Made by a program: the position numbers and the translations under genes. A stretch of DNA of 64,000 bases from Porogramme epimiltina. Taxonomy: Eukaryota; Basidiomycota; Agaricomycetes; Polyporales; Polyporaceae. Location: contig FTLJ01000018.1 of assembly GCA_900155495.1 (NCBI GenBank), forward strand, positions 26,028 through 90,027. The letters are read 5' to 3'. The notes beneath the pieces were generated by a model. It was not told the origin of the DNA and searched no databases. It was given only the letters and a program-made list of their open reading frames with translations. This document shows, piece by piece, positions 22,950-33,614 of this stretch; within the stretch, counting starts at the first letter, position 1; each line of letters begins with the position of its first letter.

Positions 22950-25609
22950 CAGCCGTGGTAAAGAGATCAGGTGTTGTGTGAGTGCTACTTACATTCTGGG
23001 TAATGAGCCTGGCAAACGTGCGATTGCTCAATTCCGTGTAGATGACTATTGGTGTCTTGCTGTTTTGTATCGATTATGCTTAGCCGCGCCCCTAATCTAT
23101 GGCAAGTCTGGTTGTTCGTGGTTCATTCTGCACACAGTGAACTCCCATGCGTTCCACAGAAATGATGGGACGAACAAACGCCGTGAGTGACGCGACCGGG
23201 GGCTTTTCGTATCCATCCCGAGCAAAGCTCTGGTGCCCGTATGCCTCAACGCTGACGCATGGTTTGGTTTAGGAGGCCTGTCGGATCTCTATACGTAAGA
23301 CGGAGGCGCAGCAGAGAAAGCCACTACGCTGCCATGCGCCATACTCTCATGCTGGCGCAACCTTAAGCGGCTTGAAGGCCCGGAGTCGGGATAGAGTCCC
23401 GTTTGCGTCAGCTTGCGCTCTCACGGTGAACACAGTCAGATCACTATCGCGAACTGCGCTGTAGCGATATGACGCTGTCATGTTACGAGCGTGGGCGCCC
23501 GGGCGCCCTATTCTCTGCGTGCTCCACCAGAGAACGGACCGAGACGTAGGTGCGTGTACGCTACGAGTTGGCCGCATGATCACGGTCCCGGCCTGTTTCT
23601 GTCTTTATTTGGGCCGTCTACGCTGTTTTTGAATGGCGTTGACGTTCCAAAATCTAAGGCAGTATTGAGCGTCTGCCGTAATTTCTGACGCTTCTTACGC
23701 AGATCTAAGAGGGATTTTCATCAGTTCGTGCCAAACGATCGCAGCATTTATTACCACACCGTATACAACCACTTTCGTGACCCCTACCAGCACTTCGGAC
23801 GGGGATGTAAGGGCAAAAACCCTGACGCTCTATCACCTTATGCAGTCCAAGACGAACGATCAGAACCCCTTGTCCCGCCTCACTGCTGGGAATTCACCGT
23901 TGCCAGAGAGATAACCGTTGTATTATAGGGCTACTCGGGTCGGCTGGAGAGGCACACACAGGTGAATAAAATTTCTCTTCTACGGCACACCCCACCCTTG
24001 ATAACAGCCCCGCTTACTATTCCCCGATATATCGCTGAACTTCTCATCCGCTCCTCCAAAAGGTACCGACAATGATCAAAATCATTTCAGGTTGCTGTAA
24101 CTGCTTATGTTGTATCAAGTCCGAAGATTTGAGTCGAGGTGATGTTGTTCTTGTTGTCTAGGACTGCGGTGTACACCTATTCATCGTAACTAAGAACAGA
24201 CACGACGAGATCTCAGTTAGCATCCGAAAGGTCACAGTAGTCTGTGTACCAAAACCCGACATATCTTGGGGAAAGCTATTAGAAGACCTACTTCCCATGC
24301 CACCCCGGACCTTCAGGTCTCCTTGCCTCCCGTTGAAATCCTACTTGAAGATAACGCAGTATCCTGTTTCCACTGCCGTTATGCCGCTACTGAACGTCGC
24401 GCGGAACGTGCTTTGTAATTCAAGGCGGCCGCCGCTGATCCTTGTGAGCAGCCGAAAAGTACATAAAATGAAGCGCTAACAACTGTCTAGGCTCGCTAGG
24501 CCGCCGGAGAGACCTTCCACGCTGTCGGGATCCTGGAAGCGTGATCGAGGACTGCGGCCGGTTGTCTCGGGCAGGGCAGCGCGTTAGTCCTCCGCACAAT
24601 GAGCTCACCACAATCAAACTTTTTGCTTCCTCCCGTGGAACCTGTTAGACGAGACCGGGGCGTGGTTCTAAATTCCCACCAGCCGGGGCCCCGACGTTCC
24701 TGATTAAGCCTCGGGAGCTCCCACGGTGGGCAAAATGCCTCGGAGAAGGGAAGCCCGACGGGGCTGCTGCGGACCTCTTCCGTCCATAGTTGGCAGCCAT
24801 CCAGGAACATACTGCCAGGTTGAGTTCGACGCTGCTCGAGCGCGTGGTCTGCCTGACAGTCGCAATGATGTTACCCTGGTTGGACCGGATCTTCGACGCC
24901 CAGCGCCAACCCCTGAAACTCGAGAGGATCACTGCTGCTGTTGGCAAAAGGGTAGGCGACTTCGTCCATTCAATCTGCTCCATCTCCGCTAACGAACATC
25001 GAATAGCAGCTGCGCGTTCTGTACCCACGACACGTTGGAGCGGCATGAATGTGGGTACTTGTCTCCGCGCCCCCCGTCGGGACACAAGATCGAGCCGCAA
25101 AAGCGAAGATGTTCTCACTGTGGGAGGAAGCGGACTACGGTGGCCAACTTCGCGTCATCTACGAGGGAACGCGAAGGCCGTGCCGGGAACACTGGAACAC
25201 GGCGTGAGCGCCGCTCTCGAAGTCGACAACTCATCTGGCACCGCTAAAAACAACCCCGCCCGGGTGTCATTGGGCGTACGGGAGGCGTGATTGGGCGCGC
25301 AGGTGTCGTTTGTCAGTCGTGCGTGCCTCCACCGTCGGGATTCCTCCTGTCTCACTCACGCTCCCTGCGTGCTAGAATCCATACAGCCGCAGTGCGCAGT
25401 CCCGCTATCGCCCCACGGGAACTTAGGAAGGTCGCGACGCAAGTTGCTCGCGCCGCCCGCCCTATTCGTGCTATAAATTGTGAAGTTCCCTCGCTCGCCC
25501 TCCCCTCCACCCCATTGCCACCGGGCCACTGCACAAGGCTACACGCCGTGCCGCCATCCCCATAGACGTCAACTTTTCCTCTTGTCGCCACCTCCCCTGC
25601 AAAGCCAAA
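22950..25609. other. gene-poor region, 2.66 kb
   Basis: No supported gene. Open frames on both strands between 24,500 and 25,290 (up to 166 residues) overlap each other, lack motifs, and their amino-acid composition looks random. Base composition drops toward AT between 23,700 and 24,480. The last part holds the promoter of the cupredoxin gene, including TATAAA at 25,472-25,477. A decayed mobile element is possible, but I see no terminal repeats or transposase motif. Confidence 0.5.
25472..25477 (+). promoter_or_regulatory. TATA box of the cupredoxin gene
   Basis: TATAAA stands 138 bp before the ATG at 25,610 and is followed by a C/T-rich leader. Confidence 0.45.
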
Positions 25610-26543
25610 ATGTTCAAGGCCGTGCTCGCCCTTGCTCTTCTCCCGACACTGGCACTGGCTTCTCCCCAGGTCTATGGTGCTCCACCCCCGTCCGATAGCA
25701 CCCCTGCCGCGGCTCCTTCTGCTCCGCCGAGCACGTCGACGCAGATGAACGTGAGTCGCTGCTGAGTGTTCACGACAAACAAATTTATTAAGTAACAGCC
25801 ACCTCACTCAGGTCGACGTCGCGGCCGGCGGCAACTTCGTCTTCAGCCCTAACAACATTCAGGCGGCGAACGGCACCCTAGTTACCTTCTTCTTCCCTTC
25901 GTGAGTGTCCAAGGTTGGACGTACGGATTTTGTCAGGATTTTGACAGATATTACAGTGGCGCCACCCCACACTCAGTCACTCAGGGTGACTTCAGCAACC
26001 CCTGTGAACCCTTGAGCGGTGGTTTCGATTCCGGCCTGCAGAACAGCAAGCAATTCACGCTGAACGTCACCAACGACCAGATTCGTAAGCTGGGTTTTCC
26101 TTGTCATAGTCGCTTGTCCTGAGAGAATTACGTATAGCGATCTACTTCTTCTGCAAGTCGCCGACGCACTGCGGTCTTGGCATGGTCGGGTGCGTCTCCA
26201 CTATACTGGATATCAGGACATCCAAGTCCTCATGTGACCCATCGCTTCTAGTACCATCAACGCTCCTTCCTCCGGGAACACCGGCGACGCGTGGCAGTCG
26301 GCTGCCATCAAGGTTGGCTCTTCGGAGCAGACGGTGAGTAGTGCAAGGACTCTTGTGGTGGTGTTAATGAGACTGATTTCATCGGCTGCTGTAAAGCTCC
26401 AGGACAACGGTTTCGTGAGCGGCGGTGTTGGTGCGGTTGCTACTGCAGCGCCGAGCTCGAGCAGCTCGGGCGCATCGCGTCTAGCCGTTTCTGGTGTGGC
26501 GGTTGGCGCGCTCAGTCTCGCTGCTGCAGTCCTCTTCGCGTAA
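25610..26543 (+). CDS. secreted, GPI-type single-domain cupredoxin
   Basis: Six exons (25610-25750, 25812-25900, 25957-26084, 26138-26189, 26252-26333, 26397-26543) give 212 residues. A signal peptide ends near ALASPQ, then a Pro/Ser/Ala linker. The cupredoxin domain follows: FSPNNIQAANGTLVTFFFP, the first likely copper ligand in GATPHSV, and the ligand cluster FFCKSPTHCGLGMVG with Cys, His and Met spaced as in type 1 copper sites. The C-terminus has a Ser/Gly-rich stretch and a hydrophobic end (residues about 192-212) typical of a GPI-anchor signal. These fungal extracellular serine-rich proteins have no proven enzyme activity; copper binding is an inference from the ligands. Confidence 0.88.
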
Positions 26544-27080
26544 ACACGTTGAGCGATGTGAGCGGAGACTCCAACCGCAAATATTGTAGCGGCACGCGTA
26601 CGAACACTTCTGGCTTTGCTAGACATGTCCTGGGGGGCGAGTGGCACGATTCGTATGACGTATCATTTTGTAGTACTTACTCCAGAGACCGTGGATCGTG
26701 TCCGGAGGTTCCGGTTGAATTGTTGGTGCATTTTCTACACTTGCTCTGCCTCCCGTACTCCCTCGTAGTCCTTCGGTCAATCCTATCGTTTATACCCAAT
26801 CGTCATGCCCCACAATGGTTGGTTGTAGTACTATTGAAAATCAACGGCACGGATTGGGTCACGAAATCCCGAGGTTGTGCGAATGAGGGTCAGACCTGCC
26901 TTATTGGGCGGAGCCTCGATCGCCCGCGGCCGTAAGCGAGGCGTCCTGGACTCTGCACGGAGCGTAGCGGAGGCTCCAACCCGGTCCCGGAGACGCGCTC
27001 CATCCCATCCTCGTCCTCTTCCACATCCTTCCTGGTGTTCATTTGTCTGCTGCTCGGGCGCGACACCCCCAAAACACATC
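26544..27080. other. intergenic region between cupredoxin and PET100 genes
   Basis: 537 bp, 3' end of the cupredoxin transcript and promoter of PET100. An inverted CCAAT (ATTGG) occurs near 26,902, about 180 bp before the PET100 start, a place where HAP-complex sites lie in respiratory genes. Nothing else recognised. Confidence 0.45.
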
Positions 27081-27537
27081 ATGGCTGGACCCAATCTTGA
27101 AGTGTTCAAGTTCTCAGTCTATGTCTTCTTCCCTGTCGTCATGCTCCTCTACTACGGGAATCCCGAATGGTATGCGAAGAACGTACTGCCGGTACGTGTC
27201 GTCTTGTTTAGTTCCACTTCCCATAGTAATTCAAGTCTACGCGTCCATTAGTACAAGGACAGGATCTTTCCCCCTGAGCATAGGCTCATCACGGTGCGCA
27301 TTCTTTTCACCGCTTGTGAGTGTCCCAGGAAGCTCACCAGGGGAACAGAGCATCCCCACCGACTCCACGACCCTAAAGGAGGAGCTTGCAAAGATCAAGG
27401 CACGCAACATGGAGCGGAAGGCCGAGAGGGACGCGGCTGCAAGGGCCGCTGCTGCTGCACAAAAAGCGGAAGCAGAACAGCAAACGTCTCGTCGGAGTTG
27501 GTGGCCGTGGGGTGAGTCTTCGTCTCATCTTCGATAA
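27081..27537 (+). CDS. PET100: cytochrome c oxidase assembly factor PET100
   Basis: Exons 27081-27191, 27252-27293 and 27349-27537 encode 113 residues. PET100 is an inner-membrane chaperone of complex IV assembly. Seen: MAGPNLEVFKFSVYVFFPVV with a single membrane helix, YYGNPEWYAKNVLPYKDRIFPPEHRL, then a long charged helix KEELAKIKARNMERKAERD. The third exon start at GGGGAACAG/AGC is required by phase. The end is uncertain: a GTGAGT at about 27,511 with an acceptor at about 27,569 would shorten the tail to WWPWA and stop; the unspliced frame stops at 27,537. Confidence 0.85.
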
Positions 27538-27678
27538 ATACGCTGTTCTCATGCTTTGCGTGGCTCAGCATGAAGGCACATGGGCTCCTTATCTATATTG
27601 CTCTAGTAATCGCTCCCGTCTCGCATTGTATTATTACCACCAATCGCACCGCTCTGCCCCACCCCTTTCCATGTGAGG

Positions 27679-29056
27679 TTACGCCTTCGGCACCGTAAAG
27701 CTCTCGCCATTCAGTGAAACCTCCCACTCCCCACCTGCTGCAATGTCTGCTTCCACTCTACTTTTGTATTCTTCCAGATCTGCAAGCGATACTTTGAATC
27801 CGCCGCACACGACCAATACCACTGTTGGGGGTGCCCCTGTTGGAGGTACCAGTCTATGGAACAGGCTGGGCTTGTAAGCAGGGGCAAGGGTCGCTGCACA
27901 TGCAAGTTCCACCAAAATCTTATGGTCGTCTGTCTCGCAATGGTAAACAGCACAATTCGTGTTGAGTGGAACCCGCCACTTACCCGCAAAGAGGGCAGCT
28001 GCTTGCATCGTCATCTCGTCCGGAACACATAAACTCTTGATACTGCCGCTCCGTTGGAGGGCCATCTTTACAACCGGGGCGGAAGGCGAGGTTGCACCGA
28101 GCGACGTCGCCTTGGAAGTCAATTTCGTGACATGGGCTACCGTAACGTCGATATCCTCAAAGTATTCGGCCTGGGTTCCCTCACGCGCTGGCCTGGAGTC
28201 GACGCTCCCGGGGAAGGGTCCATCGTTGAGGGATAGTGACTGATACAGACAGTTCGACCCAGTCGTCTCCACTGCCACGAGTGATACTAATGACGTTGTC
28301 AAATTCAAGTCAAAGCAAGGATGGGCTGGTAAAGAACCTACCGTCATCCCACCCAACGGCTTTAAGACCGGACATGATCCCCCCAGCGAGACCCCCACCA
28401 CCTACGCTGCAGAAAACTGCGGCCGGTTTTACGCCATCAGGAAGTTGGCGACGGATCTCGTGGACCATGCTCGCATGGCCCTCCCAAAGCAAGGGATCGT
28501 CATACGCCGGAACCATCACCCTGCGCAATGAGCAATGAGCACCCGTCACCGCTGTCTACACGACTGATGTCAATATGCTATTTCACTCACGCCTTGGGCT
28601 CCGCGTCGACCGCTTCGCGTGCTGCGCGGAGGGCCTCGAGGTAAAAGCTCCCGCGAATGACGACCTCGGCGCCCAGCTTGCGCATGAAGTCGATCGTCGG
28701 CGCGCTCACGCCTGTGGGGAGGTACACGGTGCAGCGCACGCCGAGGGTGTGAGCGGCGCACGCGGCGGCGAGCCCCGCGTTCCCGCCCGACGCGATGATG
28801 AGGTGCACGTCGGGGCCATATTTGCGGCGGGCGTGTTGCGCGAAGTGGGACACGCCCCGCGACTTGAAGGACTGGCTAGGTTGGAGAGTCTATGAGCGCG
28901 GGAATGGTGTACGGAGTCAATCGCTGGACATTATGCGAGTGCATGTGAACTGCTTACCTCTAATTTGAGGTAGACGTTCGCCCCAAGAAGAGAGGAGAGA
29001 TGGATAGAGCGAATAAGAGGCGTTTCAAGCCAGAGTTTGTCCATGCAGGGGTCCAT
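27679..29056 (-). CDS. L-serine/threonine dehydratase-like PLP enzyme (copy B)
   Basis: Minus-strand exons 29056-28958, 28889-28591, 28520-28342, 28286-27984 and 27929-27679 have the same lengths as copy A (99, 299, 179, 303, 251 nt) and give 376 residues. PLP lysine is in TLQPSQSFKSRG, phosphate loop in ASGGNAGLAAAC, glycine loop in CSVGGGGLAGG. Compared with copy A the body is strongly conserved (SLCV.DEM.MQ, DHKILVELACAAT) while introns are unrelated in sequence. Both look intact. A start 63 bases further upstream (29,119) is possible but would add residues absent from copy A. Confidence 0.88.
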
Positions 29057-29728
29057 CGTCGATAGCCCTCGAGGGTACTTCGCTCGAGTGGTATATGCTC
29101 TTTTGCTCGCTGAAATCAACTAGGTTCAACTCGGCTGTATTTCTATTGTGTCTTGAGCGCGCTTAATGTGGAGGATCAGTCTGAGTCATGTCTTCTGTTA
29201 CTTAAATTCAAGGTAGTTAGTAAACCGACTTTGCTTATCAAGCCATCAATGCGGCGGGTTTACCCCGCGGCCCCTCGGAGGAGCATCTGAGAGCAATCCT
29301 ACTAGATAACTTCGTCATTGCGATGAACAAGATAGCTGCACGCTGAGAGCAGCATAAGTATAGCACATGGGATACGTTTTACAGCGAGTCAAAGCATGTG
29401 CGGAAATCCGTGTTGCACATAACTATAGTACAGATCCCTGATCCCCGTCAAGTTTGCATGCAAGCACGTCCTGATCGCTACGGCATCCTTGCAAACTGTT
29501 TGGGATCTATACTGAGTCCTCTGCTGAGTGTTTTTGCGAACTGTCGTAAGGTTGCATGTCAGAGAGAACCTGTAATGTTATGAGTAACTGCTTGGAGTGT
29601 CGATACAAGGGGGGCCAGCTCACATCTCCTGAATCCGGCTTATCCTGTGTAGAATGTTTGTTTGTGTCAATGCGAATTGTGATCCCGCCGGACGCTGACC
29701 TCCCTCGCTGTGTCCAGATAGATCGTGG
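29057..29728. other. intergenic region, 672 bp
   Basis: Lies between the start of dehydratase copy B and the stop of the DUF6534-type gene, both on the minus strand. AT-richer than its surroundings. No gene or clear regulatory site recognised. Confidence 0.5.
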
Positions 29729-31510
29729 TTAGCGTGAATGGGATGTGTAAGCATATTGACAACGTACGCCGTATGCGTGAGTCCCAGGCGCGGGAGAGAC
29801 GTTCTGCAGAGATACAGAGAGATCTCCAGTGTTCGATGAGCCATTCCGGAGGCTCTTGCGAGCATTCAGGGCCGCCATCAGCGAGTTGGAGTAAACTGGT
29901 AGGGGCGGGTAAACAGTCTGGTTATATTTCCCGAGAGCGGAAAAAGACGTACGGCGACCGAGCAGGTAGTAAAAGAAGATATAGACGAGACCGTTTGGAG
30001 AAGTAAAAAATGTGATCAAGGAAAGGCACGCGCAAACACTGTCGTGTAAACAAAACCTAATGAGAAATGTCACTCGACTGTTTATGTGTTGAGACATACC
30101 TTGTCAGCAGACAAGTGTTGACAGCAAACACCATCTAAGAGTCAAATTTAGCGAATACCACTTCGCACGGGGAAGCGATACGTACCAACTTAGTGATGAG
30201 AGTGTTCGTACGCGAGAAGTTGCCTCTCGACATGCGCAGAATAGTGCATAGGATTGCGGCAATAGCCACATCGGCGACGGCACCGAACACGTTCACAAGG
30301 ATGGATAATGTCTGTTATAGCGGAAAAGACTTGAGTTGACCTTCATTTGTATGATGAGGTGGGAGACTCACTCGAATCTGAACGATTTCCGTGAAGCTGG
30401 TGAAGGCATATCTGAGGGCGAAAGATTAATTTTTATTGCGGTATAGGTTTGAAACGGAAAACGCACGCTTTGCCAGCATATACTGAAGTGCCAAGTACGT
30501 TCAGGATGACAACAATCGTATACGGCAAGACGAACAATCCACTCACCCAGCGATGCGACAAATTCGACCAACACCAGGGCGACCTGTTCGGTAATCTCAG
30601 CTATCATACGAATATCGGAATGATCACGACTAGACGCACCACAGGTATTACAAGGTAGAGGCTTTTATTGCTCAAAGTCCAAATCCGCACGACGAAGAAC
30701 CTGAAGTAAAACCAGTGAGCAGACGGAATGGTGAATATGAAGTGGCCCTACGATTGGACGAGAAATGCGGTAACGCCCTGAAGAATGATCAGACGGCGAA
30801 ATACTACCGAGCTCCGAACGGAACTCACGTTGATGATGACCTGAGTGATGATAGCACTGTTTGCGGATAACTATTCAGATAATTACTCGAGCTCTACGTT
30901 CATGAGACATACTTGTTCGGAGCAAATAACGCCGTTGGATTGGCGTAGTTTGTGACCAAGTAAGCGTATACTGAGCAACATCGTTAAAAGTTGGTGGGAT
31001 GGATCAATGCCCGATGACGTACTGCTTTGCGAGATCAAGACCTAGATTAAGGATGCTTCAGATGGCGTACCAATAGTCCAAATCTGGATACGAACCTGAT
31101 GCGCAGTATCTGACATCCACACAGCGGCAACCTTGAAGGCATACAGTGAGGTAGACTGCTCAAGACGGCGGTATGCATGGACGTACGAGGACCTTGAGGG
31201 CAGGCTTATCCTTCTTATAGTGCGTGTAGTAGAAGTACACCTGCGAACAAGAGACTGGTTGATTTCAAGTGAGTGTGGAATATGGAGACGATGACGGAGT
31301 GGCGCTCACCGCCGTAAAGGCTTTGAGAGAACGAGGTGGTTGAGGATGCGTTTCTAATGGAGTGATGGAAGGAGAGTAGAACGTGGCTCACATGGCTGCG
31401 AAAATCACGCCTAGCAGCATGGCGCCAACGCTAGAGTTTGGAGTGTAAGCAAGGGCAACACAGCAGAACCCGATTGCGCAAACGTACGTTTGATCGAGAG
31501 TGGTTGACAT
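29729..31510 (-). CDS. DUF6534-type seven-helix membrane protein, 17 exons
   Basis: I assign this to the large agaricomycete family now called DUF6534, function unknown. Minus-strand exons: 31510-31488, 31430-31392, 31320-31310, 31254-31187, 31131-31096, 31041-31023, 30970-30913, 30856-30829, 30777-30752, 30700-30640, 30583-30547, 30482-30467, 30411-30372, 30311-30186, 30134-30100, 30038-29953, 29895-29729. The spliced 291-residue product has about seven hydrophobic helices and the family landmarks VGAMLLGVIFAAILYGVS, YYTHYKKDKPALK, VWMSDTAHQ, YLVTNYANPTALF, FFVVRIWTLS, GAVADVAIAAILC and NSLMAALNARKSLR. Several exons are tiny (11, 16, 19, 26, 28 nt). Phase is kept throughout; individual micro-exon borders remain to be proven. 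Confidence 0.78.
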
Positions 31511-33614
31511 CGTAGGAAGGCGGACTTAGATGGCCAAGAGGAGGTACGATGTGGACTGTTCTCGACCGGCCTTCCGTCCTTAAATCTCCTGTCGAGACGA
31601 TTGTGGGCTTAACAGGGACATCGCGGGGCGCGGTCTAAATGAACCGTAGGTGTCATTTGCGACGGACCAAGACGGAGGTATCTTAGTGGGGTACTACAAG
31701 GAGATGAAGTCAGGTGTCTTGTCTTTAGCATCTGGGGGTGGGGACCGTGCCTGATGAGCGGCGAGGGTCCTGCGCGCTAGCACGCCGCTTAGATTGGGCC
31801 TATGTCCAGTAAAGGCTAGGAGACGACTACGCCAGCGGCTTGAGTAGTGAGGGAGACGGCGAGGTTTACAAATACGCACATATTACAAACTTCCCGCGAA
31901 GCAGCCCATCGACACCAGAAAAGACATGAATTGGCAAGGGAGGACATTTGGTTCCGCGATGCTTTAATCGGTGATGTGATGCATGAAAGCCCGACAAGCC
32001 TACAAGACTGCCGCTGACGGAAGGGACTATCCCGTTTGATGCCGCACAGCTGAAATATCGGCGCCGCCCTTATATGTGCAGACGATGACGAGCACATCGC
32101 CGTCCATCATCGTTTGGTGGGGTATGCACCAAAAAAGGTAGAATTTGCTTCCGAACTGGGTCGTGAATACCTGAAATGGGGAAACCTGTTGTAACGAGAT
32201 GAATGGACGTATCCGCACCGCCTTGGAGATGACTAGACGGACATCGTGCAGTGGGTAGGTTGCGACAGCCAATTCCGTTCGAGAGCAGCTCCGGATTCAG
32301 CTTGCCCCGTAGTTGGCAGTTATGAATGCGTAGTCCACCGGAGGATTGGCGCGGCACCGATTATCGAGGTGCCTGCACCTGGCCTGAGGGTTAGTCGGGA
32401 ACTTCCGACCACTGGTGGGCGGCCAAGCGTAGGGAAGCACATAAGCGAGAACGATTTGGTACAAGTGCGTGCTTGTATTGAACGCGAAAGCGATCGAAGA
32501 TTGATCTACCGCGCTGCCAACTCTCGTCGGCGCCTTCATTGACACCCCATAGGGCCATAGTTCCCGATAAACTAGGCTATCCTAGGTAGACGGCACCTGT
32601 GAGGGGTTCTAGGGCGACACCTTGAATATACGTAAACTGGATAAGCTTCTGAACAGCATTGTGGTTCATTGTCCAATGTCGTCTGCGTTGGGGTCTTCTG
32701 TAGTCTGCGGCCGTCAGGAGGCCAGCGGAGATTGCCTTCGAGAAGCCAACAATCTATTTAGACTTGCTGCCTAGATTGTGGACGGGAGAGGGCGCATGGT
32801 CAGCCTTGGCCCTTTTGTCACCGGTTGGATCGGATAATCTGCACCTTCAAATCCTTAAGTTGTGGATTCGAGCTTTGGCCGACGAATTTACTTCAAAGAC
32901 GAGGCTTTGGACAATGAGTTGTACGGGTGAGTGAGCAAGAGCCGTCGGAAGGCCGAGTAACATTCAGAGACGATCAAGTCGTCGAAGGAGCCAGAGGCGG
33001 GGTGGCCTGACGACTGGTGCGGTTCCGTGTGCCGGCATGGGCGCCTACGGGAGCAAACTGCTTGCAAGAAAAGCGCCCATCGCGGGCCGCCCACCCAGTG
33101 CTGCGACCAAACTCTGAACGTTCGGCCTATGCGGTCTAGCCTCTGACAATGCGGCTCTTGGACGCCTCGATCGCGGCGCATGGATGCAGCCGCAAGGTTG
33201 GTACCTTCATAAGGAGATGGGGGCTAAAGATAAGTCCGGCGACGTCCTACACCGTACATCCTATCCTGGGGAATCGATGACGGGGCTGCGGTCTCATGAT
33301 GGCCTGGCCGTGCAGACTCCAGTTGAGGAGCCTTCTAGAGAAACAGACGTGAAGCACACGGTGGCCGATCCAAGGGGCCGGTGGACATTGGACGGCCAGT
33401 GGGGATGCATCGGGGTGACGGGACTAAGCAACGTTGCGGATTCTGTGCTGCGTATGCATCACCAGCAGGGGTCATGATGTCACCGCTGCCGTCTATGTTT
33501 GAACTATGACTGATCCTATTTATATCCAACTCAGCTCTCCACCGCCATCTAGTTCGTATATATTCAGGCCCTCTAGGCTCCCGGAGAACCGACTTCTTCC
33601 CTCCCAAGCTCGCC
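31511..33614. other. gene-poor region, 2.1 kb
   Basis: No supported gene. Frames of up to 98 residues on both strands have no motifs and no in-phase exon partners. The right end is the glutamate decarboxylase promoter, with a TTTATA-like element near 33,517 about 95 bp before the start codon and a CT-rich leader. Confidence 0.5.

Noticed and set aside
24645..25290. Overlapping frames of 157 (minus) and 166 (plus) residues as possible genes or transposon remains
   Set aside because: Both strands equally open, random composition, no transposase or other motif, no terminal repeats seen.
30583..30700. Use of the donor GTAATA at about 30,650 in the DUF6534 gene
   Set aside because: It keeps phase but breaks the membrane helix; the GTGCGT donor after VIP-V gives an uninterrupted helix LYLVIPVVALVLVEFVASL.
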